A DNA stretch of 64,000 bases from Pseudomonadota bacterium (GTDB lineage Bacteria; Pseudomonadota; Alphaproteobacteria; Rhizobiales; Hyphomicrobiaceae). The notes beneath the pieces are model-generated. The model did not search any database. It was given only the letters and a program-made list of their open reading frames with translations, and was not told where the DNA came from. The stretch covers positions 25,249 to 89,248 of the forward strand of contig JAEZRM010000116.1 of assembly GCA_023412805.1 (NCBI GenBank), given 5' to 3'. Numbering within the stretch: the first letter of the stretch is position 1; every line of letters begins with the position of its first letter. Made by a program: the position numbers and the translations under genes. Positions 26,833 through 35,236 of the stretch are shown piece by piece.

Positions 26833-28211
26833 GCCGTCTGATTGTCGCCTCCAATCGTGTTGCCGATATCGACAAGGCCGTGCAGTCGGGAGGACTGGCG
26901 GTGGCGCTCGAAGATGCCCTGCAGCGCGGGCGCGGGCTCTGGTTTGGCTGGGACGGAACGACCGTCGACGACGACACCGGTCTCGGCATCAAGCTGCAGC
27001 AGCACAACGGCATCCGCACGGCGACCATCCCGCTGACGCGCCGTGACTACGAGGAATATTATCTCGGCTTCTCAAACCGCGCGCTTTGGCCGACTTTCCA
27101 CTATCGGCTCGATCTCGCGAACTTCGAGCACGTGTTTCTGGAAGGCTACCGGCGCGTCAATCAGCGGCTTGCACAGTCGCTTTCCGCGCTTGTCGAGCCC
27201 GATGATCTCATCTGGGTGCACGACTATCATCTGATACCGCTCGCCAAGGAGCTGCGCGATCAAGGTGTGAAGGAGAAGATCGGGTTCTTCCTGCACATTC
27301 CTTTCCCATCGCCTGACTTCTTTACGGCAATTCCCGAGCACGGTTGGCTTGCGGAAGTCATGTTCGATTATGATGTCGTCGGCTTTCAGACATCGAATGA
27401 TGCTGCGAATTTCATCCGCTATGCAGTCGAGTATGCCGAGGGTGAGGTGCTCGGCGAGGATCGCGTGCGCGCATTCGGCAAAACAGTCATCGCGCGCGCG
27501 TTCCCCATCGGCATCGATCCTGATTCGGTCTACGAGATGGCGCACACGCCCGATGCCGATGCGCATATGGCGCGTCTGCAGCGGCGCAGCATGGCGAACA
27601 TGTTCGTCATGGGGGTGGACCGCCTGGACTACACGAAGGGCCTCCCTGGCCGGATGCGCGCTTTCAGGCGTCTGCTCGAACTCTATCCGGATCTGCGCAA
27701 GCGCGTGACCATGATGCAGATCGCACCGCCGACGCGGGAGGAAGTCGAGGCCTACACCGACATCCGCCAGGAACTCGAAGGGTTGTCCGGTTCGATCAAT
27801 GGCGAGTTCGGCGACTTCGACTGGACGCCCGTGCGCTATATCCATCGCGCCATCCCGCGATCGACACTTGCAGCGCTCTTCCGCGCGAGCCAGGTCGGCC
27901 TCGTGACGCCGCTGCGCGATGGCATGAACCTCGTCGCCAAGGAGTACGTCGCGTCTCAGGACCCGGAAGATCCGGGTGTGCTGATCCTCTCCAAGTTTGC
28001 CGGCGCGGCCGAGGATCTTGTGGAAGCTATTGCTGTCAATCCTTATGACACGGACGAGGTGGCCGAAGCACTGCATTCGGCCTTGACCATGCCAGCCGCG
28101 GAGCGCCGGGAGCGTTACGAGAGCTTGCTCGTGCGCGTCAGGACGAACAACGTCACACGCTGGCGCGAGACGTTTCTCGATGCCCTCAAAGCGGCGGAGC
28201 GCGGTTCATGA
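26829..28211 (+). CDS. otsA: Trehalose-6-phosphate synthase
   Basis: 460 residues, GT20 family; joins UDP-glucose (or another NDP-glucose) to glucose-6-phosphate. The start is the ATG overlapping the GH15 stop (ATGA), giving MSRLIVASNRVADIDK. Motifs include GFFLHIPFPSPDFFTAIP, FQTSNDAANFIRYAVEY, VDRLDYTKGLPGRMRAF and PLRDGMNLVAKEYVASQD. It acts before OtsB in the pathway although encoded after it. The stop overlaps the glk start (ATGA), so translation of the operon is likely coupled. Confidence 0.95.
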   Translation: MSRLIVASNRVADIDKAVQSGGLAVALEDALQRGRGLWFGWDGTTVDDDTGLGIKLQQHNGIRTATIPLTRRDYEEYYLGFSNRALWPTFHYRLDLANFEHVFLEGYRRVNQRLAQSLSALVEPDDLIWVHDYHLIPLAKELRDQGVKEKIGFFLHIPFPSPDFFTAIPEHGWLAEVMFDYDVVGFQTSNDAANFIRYAVEYAEGEVLGEDRVRAFGKTVIARAFPIGIDPDSVYEMAHTPDADAHMARLQRRSMANMFVMGVDRLDYTKGLPGRMRAFRRLLELYPDLRKRVTMMQIAPPTREEVEAYTDIRQELEGLSGSINGEFGDFDWTPVRYIHRAIPRSTLAALFRASQVGLVTPLRDGMNLVAKEYVASQDPEDPGVLILSKFAGAAEDLVEAIAVNPYDTDEVAEALHSALTMPAAERRERYESLLVRVRTNNVTRWRETFLDALKAAERGS

Positions 28212-29146
28212 ACCGCCGCCGGATTGTCGCGGATGTGGGCGGCACGAACTGCCGTTTTGGCATCAGCGCTGGGCCCGGCGATCTGAGCGAGATCAGGACT
28301 TATCCGACAGCGGCAGCAGCCACGTTCACGAACGCACTTTCCAACTACATCGCCGACGTCGGCCTCGGCTCGGTCGAGAACTGGTGCAGCAGCGCGTGCA
28401 TTGCGGCGGCGGGGCCGGTCGATGCGGGTTCCGTTCAGCTCACCAACGCCGCATGGTCGATTTCATCGTCGGACGTCTCCCAGTATCTGGGCGGTGTGCC
28501 CGTCGTGCTCGTCAACGACCTCGCAGCGGTCGGTCTTCTGCTGCCGCATCTGCAATCCGGTGACGTGATGCCGCTCGGCGGCGATGGGCGCGCGGCATTG
28601 AGCGGCAATCGCATTGCCGTCAATGTCGGCACCGGCTTCGGCGCAGCGACCGCTGTGCGCTCCGGCGCGGGCCGTTGGGCGATAGCGGCCGGTGAGGCCG
28701 GGCACATGTCTCTTGCGCCCGCGACGCCCGAGGAGGCAGCCGTTCTCCGCGCCGGGCTGACGGTCGAGGACATCCTCTCAGGCGCGGGTATCGGGCGCCT
28801 CTACCAAATGATCGCGGGCGAGAAGGCTGCCGGTCGATCACCCGATGACGTCTTTTCGGCGATCGCCATCGATCCATCGGCGGCGCAGACATCAGCCCTG
28901 ATGGCACGTCTGCTGGGGCGCATTGCCGGCGATCTCGTGCTGGCGACCGCCTCATGGGAAGGCGCTTTCCTGTGCGGCAGCGTCATTCGAGGCTGGTTCG
29001 AAATTGGCGAACTCGCAGCGTTCCGCGCGTCCTTCGAAGACAAGGGGCCGATGCGCGCCCGCATGTCGCGCGTGCCGACGTTCCTGATCGGCGATCCCGA
29101 GCCGGCGCTGCTGGGGCTTACGCATGCGGATGTCCCAGTCGCCTGA
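28208..29146 (+). CDS. glk: Glucokinase
   Basis: 312 residues of the bacterial glucokinase (Glk) family. The ATP-binding phosphate motif RIVADVGGTNCRFGI is at the N-terminus, LVNDLAAVGLLLP holds the catalytic-base aspartate, and AIAAGEAGHMSLAP lies mid-protein. It makes glucose-6-phosphate, one of the two substrates of OtsA, so its placement as the fourth gene of the trehalose operon is logical. It overlaps otsA by 4 nt. Confidence 0.93.
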   Translation: MNRRRIVADVGGTNCRFGISAGPGDLSEIRTYPTAAAATFTNALSNYIADVGLGSVENWCSSACIAAAGPVDAGSVQLTNAAWSISSSDVSQYLGGVPVVLVNDLAAVGLLLPHLQSGDVMPLGGDGRAALSGNRIAVNVGTGFGAATAVRSGAGRWAIAAGEAGHMSLAPATPEEAAVLRAGLTVEDILSGAGIGRLYQMIAGEKAAGRSPDDVFSAIAIDPSAAQTSALMARLLGRIAGDLVLATASWEGAFLCGSVIRGWFEIGELAAFRASFEDKGPMRARMSRVPTFLIGDPEPALLGLTHADVPVA

Positions 29147-29187
29147 GGCCCTGGCATTGTGCCGCTGAGGCTCTATATCTCTTCGGG

Positions 29188-29235
29188 CCGGGGACGACCC
29201 TGGTGCCATTCAGGCAGTCCTGCGGGGACGACCCC
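29188..29235 (+). promoter_or_regulatory. Guanidine-II (mini-ykkC) riboswitch
   Basis: Two short hairpins, each with an ACGA loop on a G/C stem: CCGGGG-ACGA-CCCTGG (29188-29203) and GGGG-ACGA-CCCC (29224-29235). Paired hairpins with ACGR loops about 20 nt apart define the mini-ykkC/guanidine-II class. The second lies next to the GGAG ribosome site of the SMR exporter gene, consistent with control of translation by guanidinium. Confidence 0.9.
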
Positions 29236-29255
29236 ATCACGTGGAGATCGTCATC

Positions 29256-29576
29256 ATGGCCTGGGCACTACTCGTTGCTGCCGGCGTTCTGGAAATCGGT
29301 TGGGCCGTCGGCCTCAAGTACACGGAAGGTTTCACGCGGCTCTGGCCCTCGGTCTGGACGATCGCGGCCATGATCGTCAGCATGTACATGCTGGCGCTTG
29401 CCGCGCGGACGCTGCCGATCGGCACAGCCTATGCCGTCTGGGTCGGGATCGGCGCGGCTGGGGCCCTTATCCTCGGGATCGTGCTGCTCGGTGAGCCGCG
29501 CTCGCTCGCCCGCATGGCTTGCGTCGGCTTGATCATCGCCGGCGTTATCGGCCTCAAACTGTTCGATCCGGCCTAG
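29256..29576 (+). CDS. sugE: SMR-family guanidinium exporter (SugE/Gdx type)
   Basis: 106 residues with four membrane helices. The essential glutamate sits in AAGVLEIGWAVGLKYTEGFT (about residue 13), and the GWxxxLK context is typical of the SugE/Gdx subfamily rather than EmrE. ATG 29256 is chosen because GGAG lies about 9 nt upstream; an earlier GTG at 29241 overlaps that site. Gdx proteins export guanidinium in exchange for protons, and the guanidine-II riboswitch directly upstream independently supports that role. Confidence 0.93.
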   Translation: MAWALLVAAGVLEIGWAVGLKYTEGFTRLWPSVWTIAAMIVSMYMLALAARTLPIGTAYAVWVGIGAAGALILGIVLLGEPRSLARMACVGLIIAGVIGLKLFDPA

Positions 29577-29620
29577 ACTTCTGCTCCATCCGAACCTTTA
29601 GGGCGTCCAGTCCGACAGAG

Positions 29621-29648
29621 GCCCGAGTGCCGCTTGTGGTGCTCGGGC
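29621..29648 (+). terminator. Hairpin, probable terminator after sugE
   Basis: Inverted repeat GCCCGAG/CTCGGGC (7 bp, extended by weaker inner pairs), 45 nt after the sugE stop, followed by AATTAA rather than a U-run. Its position between two transcription units supports a terminator role. Confidence 0.45.
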
Positions 29649-29807
29649 AATTAACCGCAAGCAGCCGAAATCATGTCATAGAATGTGGCTCAGCCCGCTC
29701 ATTTCGGGCAGGAGTGGGCTGCTGGTGGGCCCTCAATAAATTTTCGCCAGACTGAATGAACCAATTTTCATCTCGCTGCGACAGAGCCAATAGATCCAGG
29801 TTGCGCA

Positions 29808-30371
29808 ATGCAGGACCAAACGGACGACCGGACCCTGATCACTCGGATCGCGGGCCAGGACCAGGCGGCACTGCGGACGCTGCTCGGACGGCATCAGCTG
29901 CGCGTCTACCGGTTCGTATTGCGTATCGTTCGCCGGGAAGCCGTCGCCGAGGAGGTGACAAATGAGGTTTTTCTGGAGGCATGGCGGAACGCGGCGAGCT
30001 ACGAGGCCCGCTCGTCGGTCGGCACATGGCTGCTCTCGATCGCCCACAATCGCGCTGTCAGCGTTCTACGCCGACGCCGGGAGGAGGCGATCGACGACGA
30101 TGCAGCGGGCGCCATTGCGGACGACGGCGATAATCCCGAAGTGGTCACGCAGAAGCTCGACAAGGCCGCGCAGATGCGGCGGTGCATTGCCGAGCTGTCG
30201 GCCGAGCACCGCACGATCATCGACCTCGTCTACTACCACGAAAAGTCGATCAACGAGGTGAGCGAGATCCTGGGCATTCCGCTGAATACGGTGAAGACGC
30301 GGATGTTCTACGCACGAAAGAAACTCTCGGAGCTGCTGGCGGCAGCAGGAATCGACAGAGGGTGGCCATGA
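29808..30371 (+). CDS. ECF-family RNA polymerase sigma factor
   Basis: 187 residues with sigma region 2 (LLGRHQLRVYRFVLRIVRRE to EVFLEAWRNAASYEARSSVG) and region 4 (ELSAEHRTIIDLVYYHEKSI, then a helix-turn-helix ending IPLNTVKTRMFYARKKL). It directs RNA polymerase to a dedicated set of promoters. The anti-sigma gene overlaps its stop, and a secreted subtilase follows. It is not evidently EcfG, since no PhyR or NepR genes are near. ECF genes often control themselves, so a cognate promoter may lie in the 29649-29807 gap. Confidence 0.93.
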   Translation: MQDQTDDRTLITRIAGQDQAALRTLLGRHQLRVYRFVLRIVRREAVAEEVTNEVFLEAWRNAASYEARSSVGTWLLSIAHNRAVSVLRRRREEAIDDDAAGAIADDGDNPEVVTQKLDKAAQMRRCIAELSAEHRTIIDLVYYHEKSINEVSEILGIPLNTVKTRMFYARKKLSELLAAAGIDRGWP

Positions 30372-31036
30372 GCGGGACCGACGAACGACTTTCCGAGCGC
30401 GAGGAGATCGAAATGCTCCTTCCGTGGTACATGACGGGCCGGCTCGATGCCGCCGACACGGCGCGGGTCGAGGCCTATCTCGAGCAGCATCCCGACATGC
30501 GCCACCAGCTCGCTCTCATTGCCGAGGAGCGGGCGACGACGGTCGAGGACAACGAGGCCATTCGGCCTCGGCTTGCTTCGGCAGATGCGCTGCTCGCCCG
30601 CACGGCGACGCGAGGCAGTGCGGCTCGATCCTGGCTCGCGAACATGATCGATGGCGTGAAGGGTCTGTTCGACGCCCCTACGCCCGGCGCAGTGCGCTGG
30701 GCAGCGGCTGCGGCGGCGGTTATCATCTGTCTGCAGGCGGCGGCTCTCGGGACGCTTCTGACGCATGATGGCGGCAGCTACCAGACGGCTTCGCGGCCTG
30801 GCATCGAGGCCGGACAAACACCCGGCGCGCTAATCGCCTTCACTGACAAGGCGTCGATGGCGGAGATCTCGCGGCTGCTTGCCGACAACCGCCTGCGTGT
30901 CGTCGATGGACCGCTGCCGGGCGGTTTCTACAATGTCCGCTTCGAGGACGAAGCGACGGGGGACGAGCAGCGGCGGCGTTTTGATGCGATCCTCGCGCGC
31001 AAGGATCTCATCAGGGTTGTGATGACAGGTCGATGA
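30368..31036 (+). CDS. Membrane anti-sigma factor
   Basis: 222 residues, starting at the ATG that overlaps the sigma-factor stop (ATGA). The N-terminal domain (EEIEMLLPWYMTGRLDAADT) resembles the anti-sigma fold but lacks the HxxxCxxC zinc ligands, so it is a zinc-free type. One membrane helix follows (VRWAAAAAAVIICLQAAALG, about residues 118-140), then a ~85-residue periplasmic domain. It should hold the ECF sigma inactive at the membrane until a signal releases it. The neighbouring secreted protease is a candidate target or effector. Confidence 0.82.
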   Translation: MSGTDERLSEREEIEMLLPWYMTGRLDAADTARVEAYLEQHPDMRHQLALIAEERATTVEDNEAIRPRLASADALLARTATRGSAARSWLANMIDGVKGLFDAPTPGAVRWAAAAAAVIICLQAAALGTLLTHDGGSYQTASRPGIEAGQTPGALIAFTDKASMAEISRLLADNRLRVVDGPLPGGFYNVRFEDEATGDEQRRRFDAILARKDLIRVVMTGR

Positions 31037-31086
31037 TGCGTTGACGGGCGCTCGATCGTCCGATCAGAAGTGCCGATGAGAAGTGG

Positions 31087-32796
31087 ATGAGAGCCATGAT
31101 GCTTGTCTCGTTCTCTCGAACACTCGCACTGGCCGCGCTCGCGGTGCTCCTGGGCCTCGCGTCGTACACGGAGGCGGAGGCGCAGAGCCGTGGCGGGCGC
31201 GATGGGCAGCACAGAGGCGGGCGAGGCGGCGGCGGTGGAGGTGGTGGCTCTTCCGTCGTTCCGAACCTCGTTATTCAGGGGGTGATCGGCGCGATCGCCA
31301 AGCAGCAGGAAGACGAGGAAAGACGCAAGGCTCGCCGCCCTCGTCCAGGCAAGCTCACAGACGTCAAGAAGTCCGCGCCGCGCTGTGGCGTGAAGGGGCG
31401 GCCACCTTGTCCCGGCAAGACGGCGGATGACAGAAAGCCGACGTGCGGTGTGCGCGGTCGCCCGCCTTGCCCCGGCAAGACGCTGGAAGACTCCAAATGC
31501 CGCGTGGATCGCATGGGACGCCGCCATTGCCCGGACCGCTCGCCGCCGGGCGGCGGGCGCATTCCACCCATCGTTCTCATTCCTCCTCCCGGAGGCGGTG
31601 ACAGCGGCCCGCCGCCGCGGGCTTCCGGCACGCGTCAGGAGCGTGCGCCGCGGGTGCAGGCAGGTGCGCCTGATCTTTCCGTTGCGCGGCAGGTGCTCGT
31701 GCTCGTCGCCGCGAACCAGCCGGGCACGGCGGCGGGGCAGATCGCGAGCACGCATCGTCTCCGTCTCGTCAGCAGCACGGATGTGCCGCTGCTCGACGCT
31801 CGCGCGCAGGTCTATCGCATCGACGACCGGCGCTCGGTGCAGACGGTGATCACGGCACTCACGTCGGATCCCCGCGTGATGCTGGTCCAGCCCAATATGA
31901 TCTATCAGCGCCAAAGTGGGGCAGGCAGCGCTGCGCGCGCCGCGCAGTACGCTCTCGACATGGTCGGCGCCGAGCGTGCGCACGAGATTTCGACCGGCCG
32001 CGGCGTTAGGATCGCCGTGATCGACTCCGGCGTCGACCGAACGCACAGCGATCTCAAAGGCGCGATCAGCGAGACATTCGACGCGACGGACGGCAAGGAC
32101 GCCAAGCCGGACGTCCACGGCACAGCCATCGCCGGCATCATCCGTGCGCGCGGTCTCGTCATGGGTATCGCGCCCGATGCGAATTTGCTCGCGGTCCGGG
32201 CTTTCTTCGCGGTGCCGAAGCGGGATCTGCCGCAGTCGACGAGCTTCATCGTGCTGCGCGCGCTCGACTGGTCCGTGCAGCGCGGCGCGCAGATTGTCAA
32301 TCTGAGTTTCAGCGGCGGGCAAGATCCCGTCATCGAGCGCGCGATTGCGGCGGCCGCTCGCCGCAAGGTCATACTCGTCGCTGCCGCCGGCAATGGTGGC
32401 CCCGACGCCGCGCCGTCGTATCCGGCTGCCTATCCGGATGTCATTGCCGTGACGGCGCTCGATAGTGGCCAGCGGCTCTACACGCACGCCAATCATGGAT
32501 CGTACATCACGTTTGCGGCGCCGGGCGTCGACATTCTCGTGCCGGGGCTGCGGAACGGTCACATGTTCATGTCCGGAACCTCCATGGCGGCCGCCTACGT
32601 GTCCGGCATCATGGCGCTCTTACTCGAGAAGGAGCCGCGGCTGGAGCCTGATGAGGTGCTTCGGGCCCTTGCCGAGACGGCTGAGGACCTGGGCGCGAGT
32701 GGAACAGACGATGAGTTCGGCGTCGGGCGCGTGAACGCGCGGGCGGCACTTGAAACACTGACCGATAAGACCAGGGCCGTCGGCGTGCGTCAGTAG
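31087..32796 (+). CDS. Secreted S8-family (subtilisin-like) serine protease
   Basis: 569 residues: signal peptide to about residue 33, a glycine-rich stretch (about 36-55), a Cys/Pro-rich region with tandem repeats (100-152), a propeptide-like segment (about 195-275), then the S8 catalytic domain. The triad is Asp313 in AVIDSGVD, His344 in PDVHGTAIAG and Ser496 in MSGTSMAAAYVSG; the oxyanion asparagine is in AAAGNGG. It is secreted to the periplasm or beyond. It lies 50 nt after the anti-sigma gene in the same direction, so it is probably an output of that ECF system. Confidence 0.92.
   Translation: MRAMMLVSFSRTLALAALAVLLGLASYTEAEAQSRGGRDGQHRGGRGGGGGGGGSSVVPNLVIQGVIGAIAKQQEDEERRKARRPRPGKLTDVKKSAPRCGVKGRPPCPGKTADDRKPTCGVRGRPPCPGKTLEDSKCRVDRMGRRHCPDRSPPGGGRIPPIVLIPPPGGGDSGPPPRASGTRQERAPRVQAGAPDLSVARQVLVLVAANQPGTAAGQIASTHRLRLVSSTDVPLLDARAQVYRIDDRRSVQTVITALTSDPRVMLVQPNMIYQRQSGAGSAARAAQYALDMVGAERAHEISTGRGVRIAVIDSGVDRTHSDLKGAISETFDATDGKDAKPDVHGTAIAGIIRARGLVMGIAPDANLLAVRAFFAVPKRDLPQSTSFIVLRALDWSVQRGAQIVNLSFSGGQDPVIERAIAAAARRKVILVAAAGNGGPDAAPSYPAAYPDVIAVTALDSGQRLYTHANHGSYITFAAPGVDILVPGLRNGHMFMSGTSMAAAYVSGIMALLLEKEPRLEPDEVLRALAETAEDLGASGTDDEFGVGRVNARAALETLTDKTRAVGVRQ
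31384..31482 (+). repeat. 60-bp tandem coding repeat with paired cysteines
   Basis: Codons 100-112 (CGVKGRPPCPGKT) recur as codons 120-132 (CGVRGRPPCPGKT), a 60-nt period, with a degenerate third unit (CRVDRMGRRHCPD). Each unit holds two cysteines, suggesting small disulfide loops in the protease's N-terminal linker. Confidence 0.8.
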
Positions 32797-32806
32797 CGCA
32801 CCTAGA

Positions 32807-33973
32807 CTAATGGTCCCCAAGCCCCTTGGACCATGTCGAGGGTTTGCCTTCGAATGCCGACTTCGCGCGCTTGGCGAGCCAATAGCGCATGGGCGGCGGT
32901 ACGAGCAGGAAATCCGGATCGGCGCCGAGCTTCTGCGCGGCATCCATGGCCCAGTTGGGATTGTACATGATCTCACGTGCGAGCGCGATGAGGTCGGCGC
33001 GGCCCTCGCGCAGGATCGCCTCGGCTTGATCGGCATGGACGATGTGACCGACGGCCATTGTCTTGATATCGGCTTCTCTGCGGATCGCTTCCGCGTAAGG
33101 GACTTGATAGCCGTACTTCTTGGCGCGCTCGCCATCCTTGGGCGAGTGCGCGAGCGTGCCGCCGGACGAGCAGTCGATCACGTCGACGCCCTTCTCCTTG
33201 AGCATCCGCGAGAGGCGAATGCTCTCCCCCGGTCCGAAGCCCGCATCGTCCTCGCAAGAGAGGCGCATGAAGAGCGGCTTTTCCGCCGGCCAGAGCGAAC
33301 GCACGTGCTCGGCAATCTCGAGCGCGAAGCGCATACGGTTCATCTCGTTACCGCCATACTCGTCGGTCCGTTGATTGACGAGCGGGGAGAGGAACTGGTG
33401 GACGAGATAGCCGTGCGCTGCGTGGATCTCCAGCACATCGAAGCCGGCCTTGTCGGCGCGAACAGCCGCGTCACCCCATTTGCCGACCATATCGCGTACT
33501 TCGTTGTGCGAGAGCGCGCGCGGCACGGGCGATTTGTCGGAGTGTGGTACAGCACTCGGCGCAACGAGCTCCCATCCCTCCCAATCATAGATCTCAGGTT
33601 CATCGCCCTTGAGCGGCTTGCCGCCTTCCCAGGGCCGCGAGAGGCGCGCCTTGCGGCCGGAGTGCCCGAGCTGGATGGCGGCTGTCGCGCCCTGCTGTTT
33701 GATGAAGGTCGCGCAGCGGGCAAAGCCCTCGATGAAACTGTCGTCCCAGAGGCCCGTGTCACCGACTGTGCCGCAACCGTTCCGCGCGACCTTGGTCGAT
33801 TCCATCATGACCATGCCGGCGCCGCCTGCAGCATAGCGGCCGGCATTCATGAGATGCCAGTCCGTCACGTGGCCTTTCACGGCCGAATACTGATGCATGG
33901 GCGCGACGACGATGCGGTTCTTCAGCGTCACGCCGCGCAGGCTCAGTGGCGTGAAAAGCAATGGCATCGTCAT
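32807..33973 (-). CDS. NADH:flavin oxidoreductase, Old Yellow Enzyme family (YqjM-like)
   Basis: 388 residues from MTMPLLFTPLSLRGVTLKNR; the ATG at 33973 has AGGAG 9 nt upstream. FMN-binding TIM barrel with VVAPMHQYSAVKGHVTDWH, QLGHSGRKA, and the active-site HAAHGYLVHQFLSPLVNQRT with the His-x-x-His pair, plus VGHIVHADQAEAIL near the C-terminus. It reduces activated alkenes (enones, nitro compounds) with NAD(P)H. Length and motifs fit the YqjM/xenobiotic reductase subgroup. It is divergent from an LLM-class oxidoreductase gene. Its natural substrate is unknown. Confidence 0.92.
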   Translation of the reverse strand: MTMPLLFTPLSLRGVTLKNRIVVAPMHQYSAVKGHVTDWHLMNAGRYAAGGAGMVMMESTKVARNGCGTVGDTGLWDDSFIEGFARCATFIKQQGATAAIQLGHSGRKARLSRPWEGGKPLKGDEPEIYDWEGWELVAPSAVPHSDKSPVPRALSHNEVRDMVGKWGDAAVRADKAGFDVLEIHAAHGYLVHQFLSPLVNQRTDEYGGNEMNRMRFALEIAEHVRSLWPAEKPLFMRLSCEDDAGFGPGESIRLSRMLKEKGVDVIDCSSGGTLAHSPKDGERAKKYGYQVPYAEAIRREADIKTMAVGHIVHADQAEAILREGRADLIALAREIMYNPNWAMDAAQKLGADPDFLLVPPPMRYWLAKRAKSAFEGKPSTWSKGLGDH

Positions 33974-34122
33974 TCGATCGTTCTCCTGATGGCCGGCGCA
34001 GAGACATCTGCGCCGGAATGTCATGCCCCTATGCGTGACGGTGGAGAGGGATGACCGTATTGGCAATCCGCGATAGCCTCGCGATCAGGAAGAAAACGTC
34101 AAGGCAAAAGAGAGGATCGGCG

Positions 34123-35232
34123 ATGGTGAGGCCGGTGCGCTATGCGGTGCAGATCGGTGCGGTCGATGTGGAAGGCGCGAGCGATGCGACGCTGTATCGC
34201 GAAGCCGTCGGTGATGCGTGCCTCGCACAGAAACTCGACTACGATGCGGTATGGCTCGTCGAGCACCACTTTTCCGACTACTATCCGACGCCCAATCCGC
34301 TGATGCTCCTATCGCATATCGCGGCGGCCTGCCCCGGTCTCGGTCTCGGCACGGCGGTCATGGTTCTGCCCTGGTACGATCCGGTGCGCTTCGCCGAAGA
34401 CGTGTCGATGCTGCGCACGCTCACTGATGGACCTCTGCACATTGGCATGGGGCGGGGCACGGCCAAGCTCGAATACGACGCCATGCGCGTGCCCATGAGC
34501 GAGGCACGCGAGCGCTTCCGCGAGTGCTGGGAGATCATGCAGCTCGCACTCGAAGGTAGGCCCTTTCGGTACACCGGTAAGCATCTCAAGCTCGATCGCG
34601 AGATCGTCGTGCGGCCCGTGCTGGGTGATAACAGGCCGAGTTTCTACGGCGCCATCGGCAGTCCTGAAAGTGCGGAGATCATGGCCGATCTCGGTCTGCC
34701 GCCGCTCTCGCTCGCGCAATTCCCGGACTATCTGCTGCTCAAGATACTCACGCGCTGGCGCAATCGGGCCGCGGCGCACGGCTTTGCGACGGATGTGACG
34801 CTGCCGATCAGCTGCAAATGCTTCATCGGCGATACCGAAGCCGAGGCACGCGATGAGGCGCGGGAGCATCTCTCGCGCTACTACAAGCTGCAGGCCGAGC
34901 ACTACACCGTCGACTCCACGCCTTGGGCGGACATCGAAGGCTATCAGCAGTTCGCCAAGATCTTCGGTGGCATGAAAGAGATGGCCGATCCCGCGAAGAT
35001 CGATCCGATCCTCGATCGCAATCTCGTCGGTACTCCGGAGGCGGTTGCAGCGCAGATCACGCGCCTGCGCAGCATCGGCTTCGACTACTTCATTGTTTCG
35101 AATGCGACGGCTGGCGTCCCGCGCGAGGCGCGTCATCGCATGATGCGCCGGTTTGCCGAAGAGGTCGTGCCGATTGTCGCACGCACGCCTGTCCCCGATG
35201 CGCCCGACATTCCAGCGCGCGCGGCGGAGTAG
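34123..35232 (+). CDS. LLM-class (luciferase-like) flavin-dependent oxidoreductase
   Basis: 369 residues from MVRPVRYAVQIGAVDVEG; the ATG at 34123 has AGAGGA upstream, while ORF codons before it look non-coding. Features of the bacterial luciferase-like fold include YDAVWLVEHHFSDYYPTPNP near residue 45, GLGTAVMVLPWYDPVRFAED and LHIGMGRGTAKLEYDAM, plus a C-terminal GTPEAVAAQITRLRSIGFDY segment. These enzymes use FMNH2 and O2 or F420. The reaction here is unknown. The gene is divergent from the OYE gene, with 149 nt between. Confidence 0.9.
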   Translation: MVRPVRYAVQIGAVDVEGASDATLYREAVGDACLAQKLDYDAVWLVEHHFSDYYPTPNPLMLLSHIAAACPGLGLGTAVMVLPWYDPVRFAEDVSMLRTLTDGPLHIGMGRGTAKLEYDAMRVPMSEARERFRECWEIMQLALEGRPFRYTGKHLKLDREIVVRPVLGDNRPSFYGAIGSPESAEIMADLGLPPLSLAQFPDYLLLKILTRWRNRAAAHGFATDVTLPISCKCFIGDTEAEARDEAREHLSRYYKLQAEHYTVDSTPWADIEGYQQFAKIFGGMKEMADPAKIDPILDRNLVGTPEAVAAQITRLRSIGFDYFIVSNATAGVPREARHRMMRRFAEEVVPIVARTPVPDAPDIPARAAE

Positions 35233-35236
35233 CGTC

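Noticed and set aside
30928..32562. 544-codon minus-strand open frame opposite the subtilase
   Set aside because: The plus strand has a signal peptide and complete S8 catalytic triad; the minus frame is a shadow.
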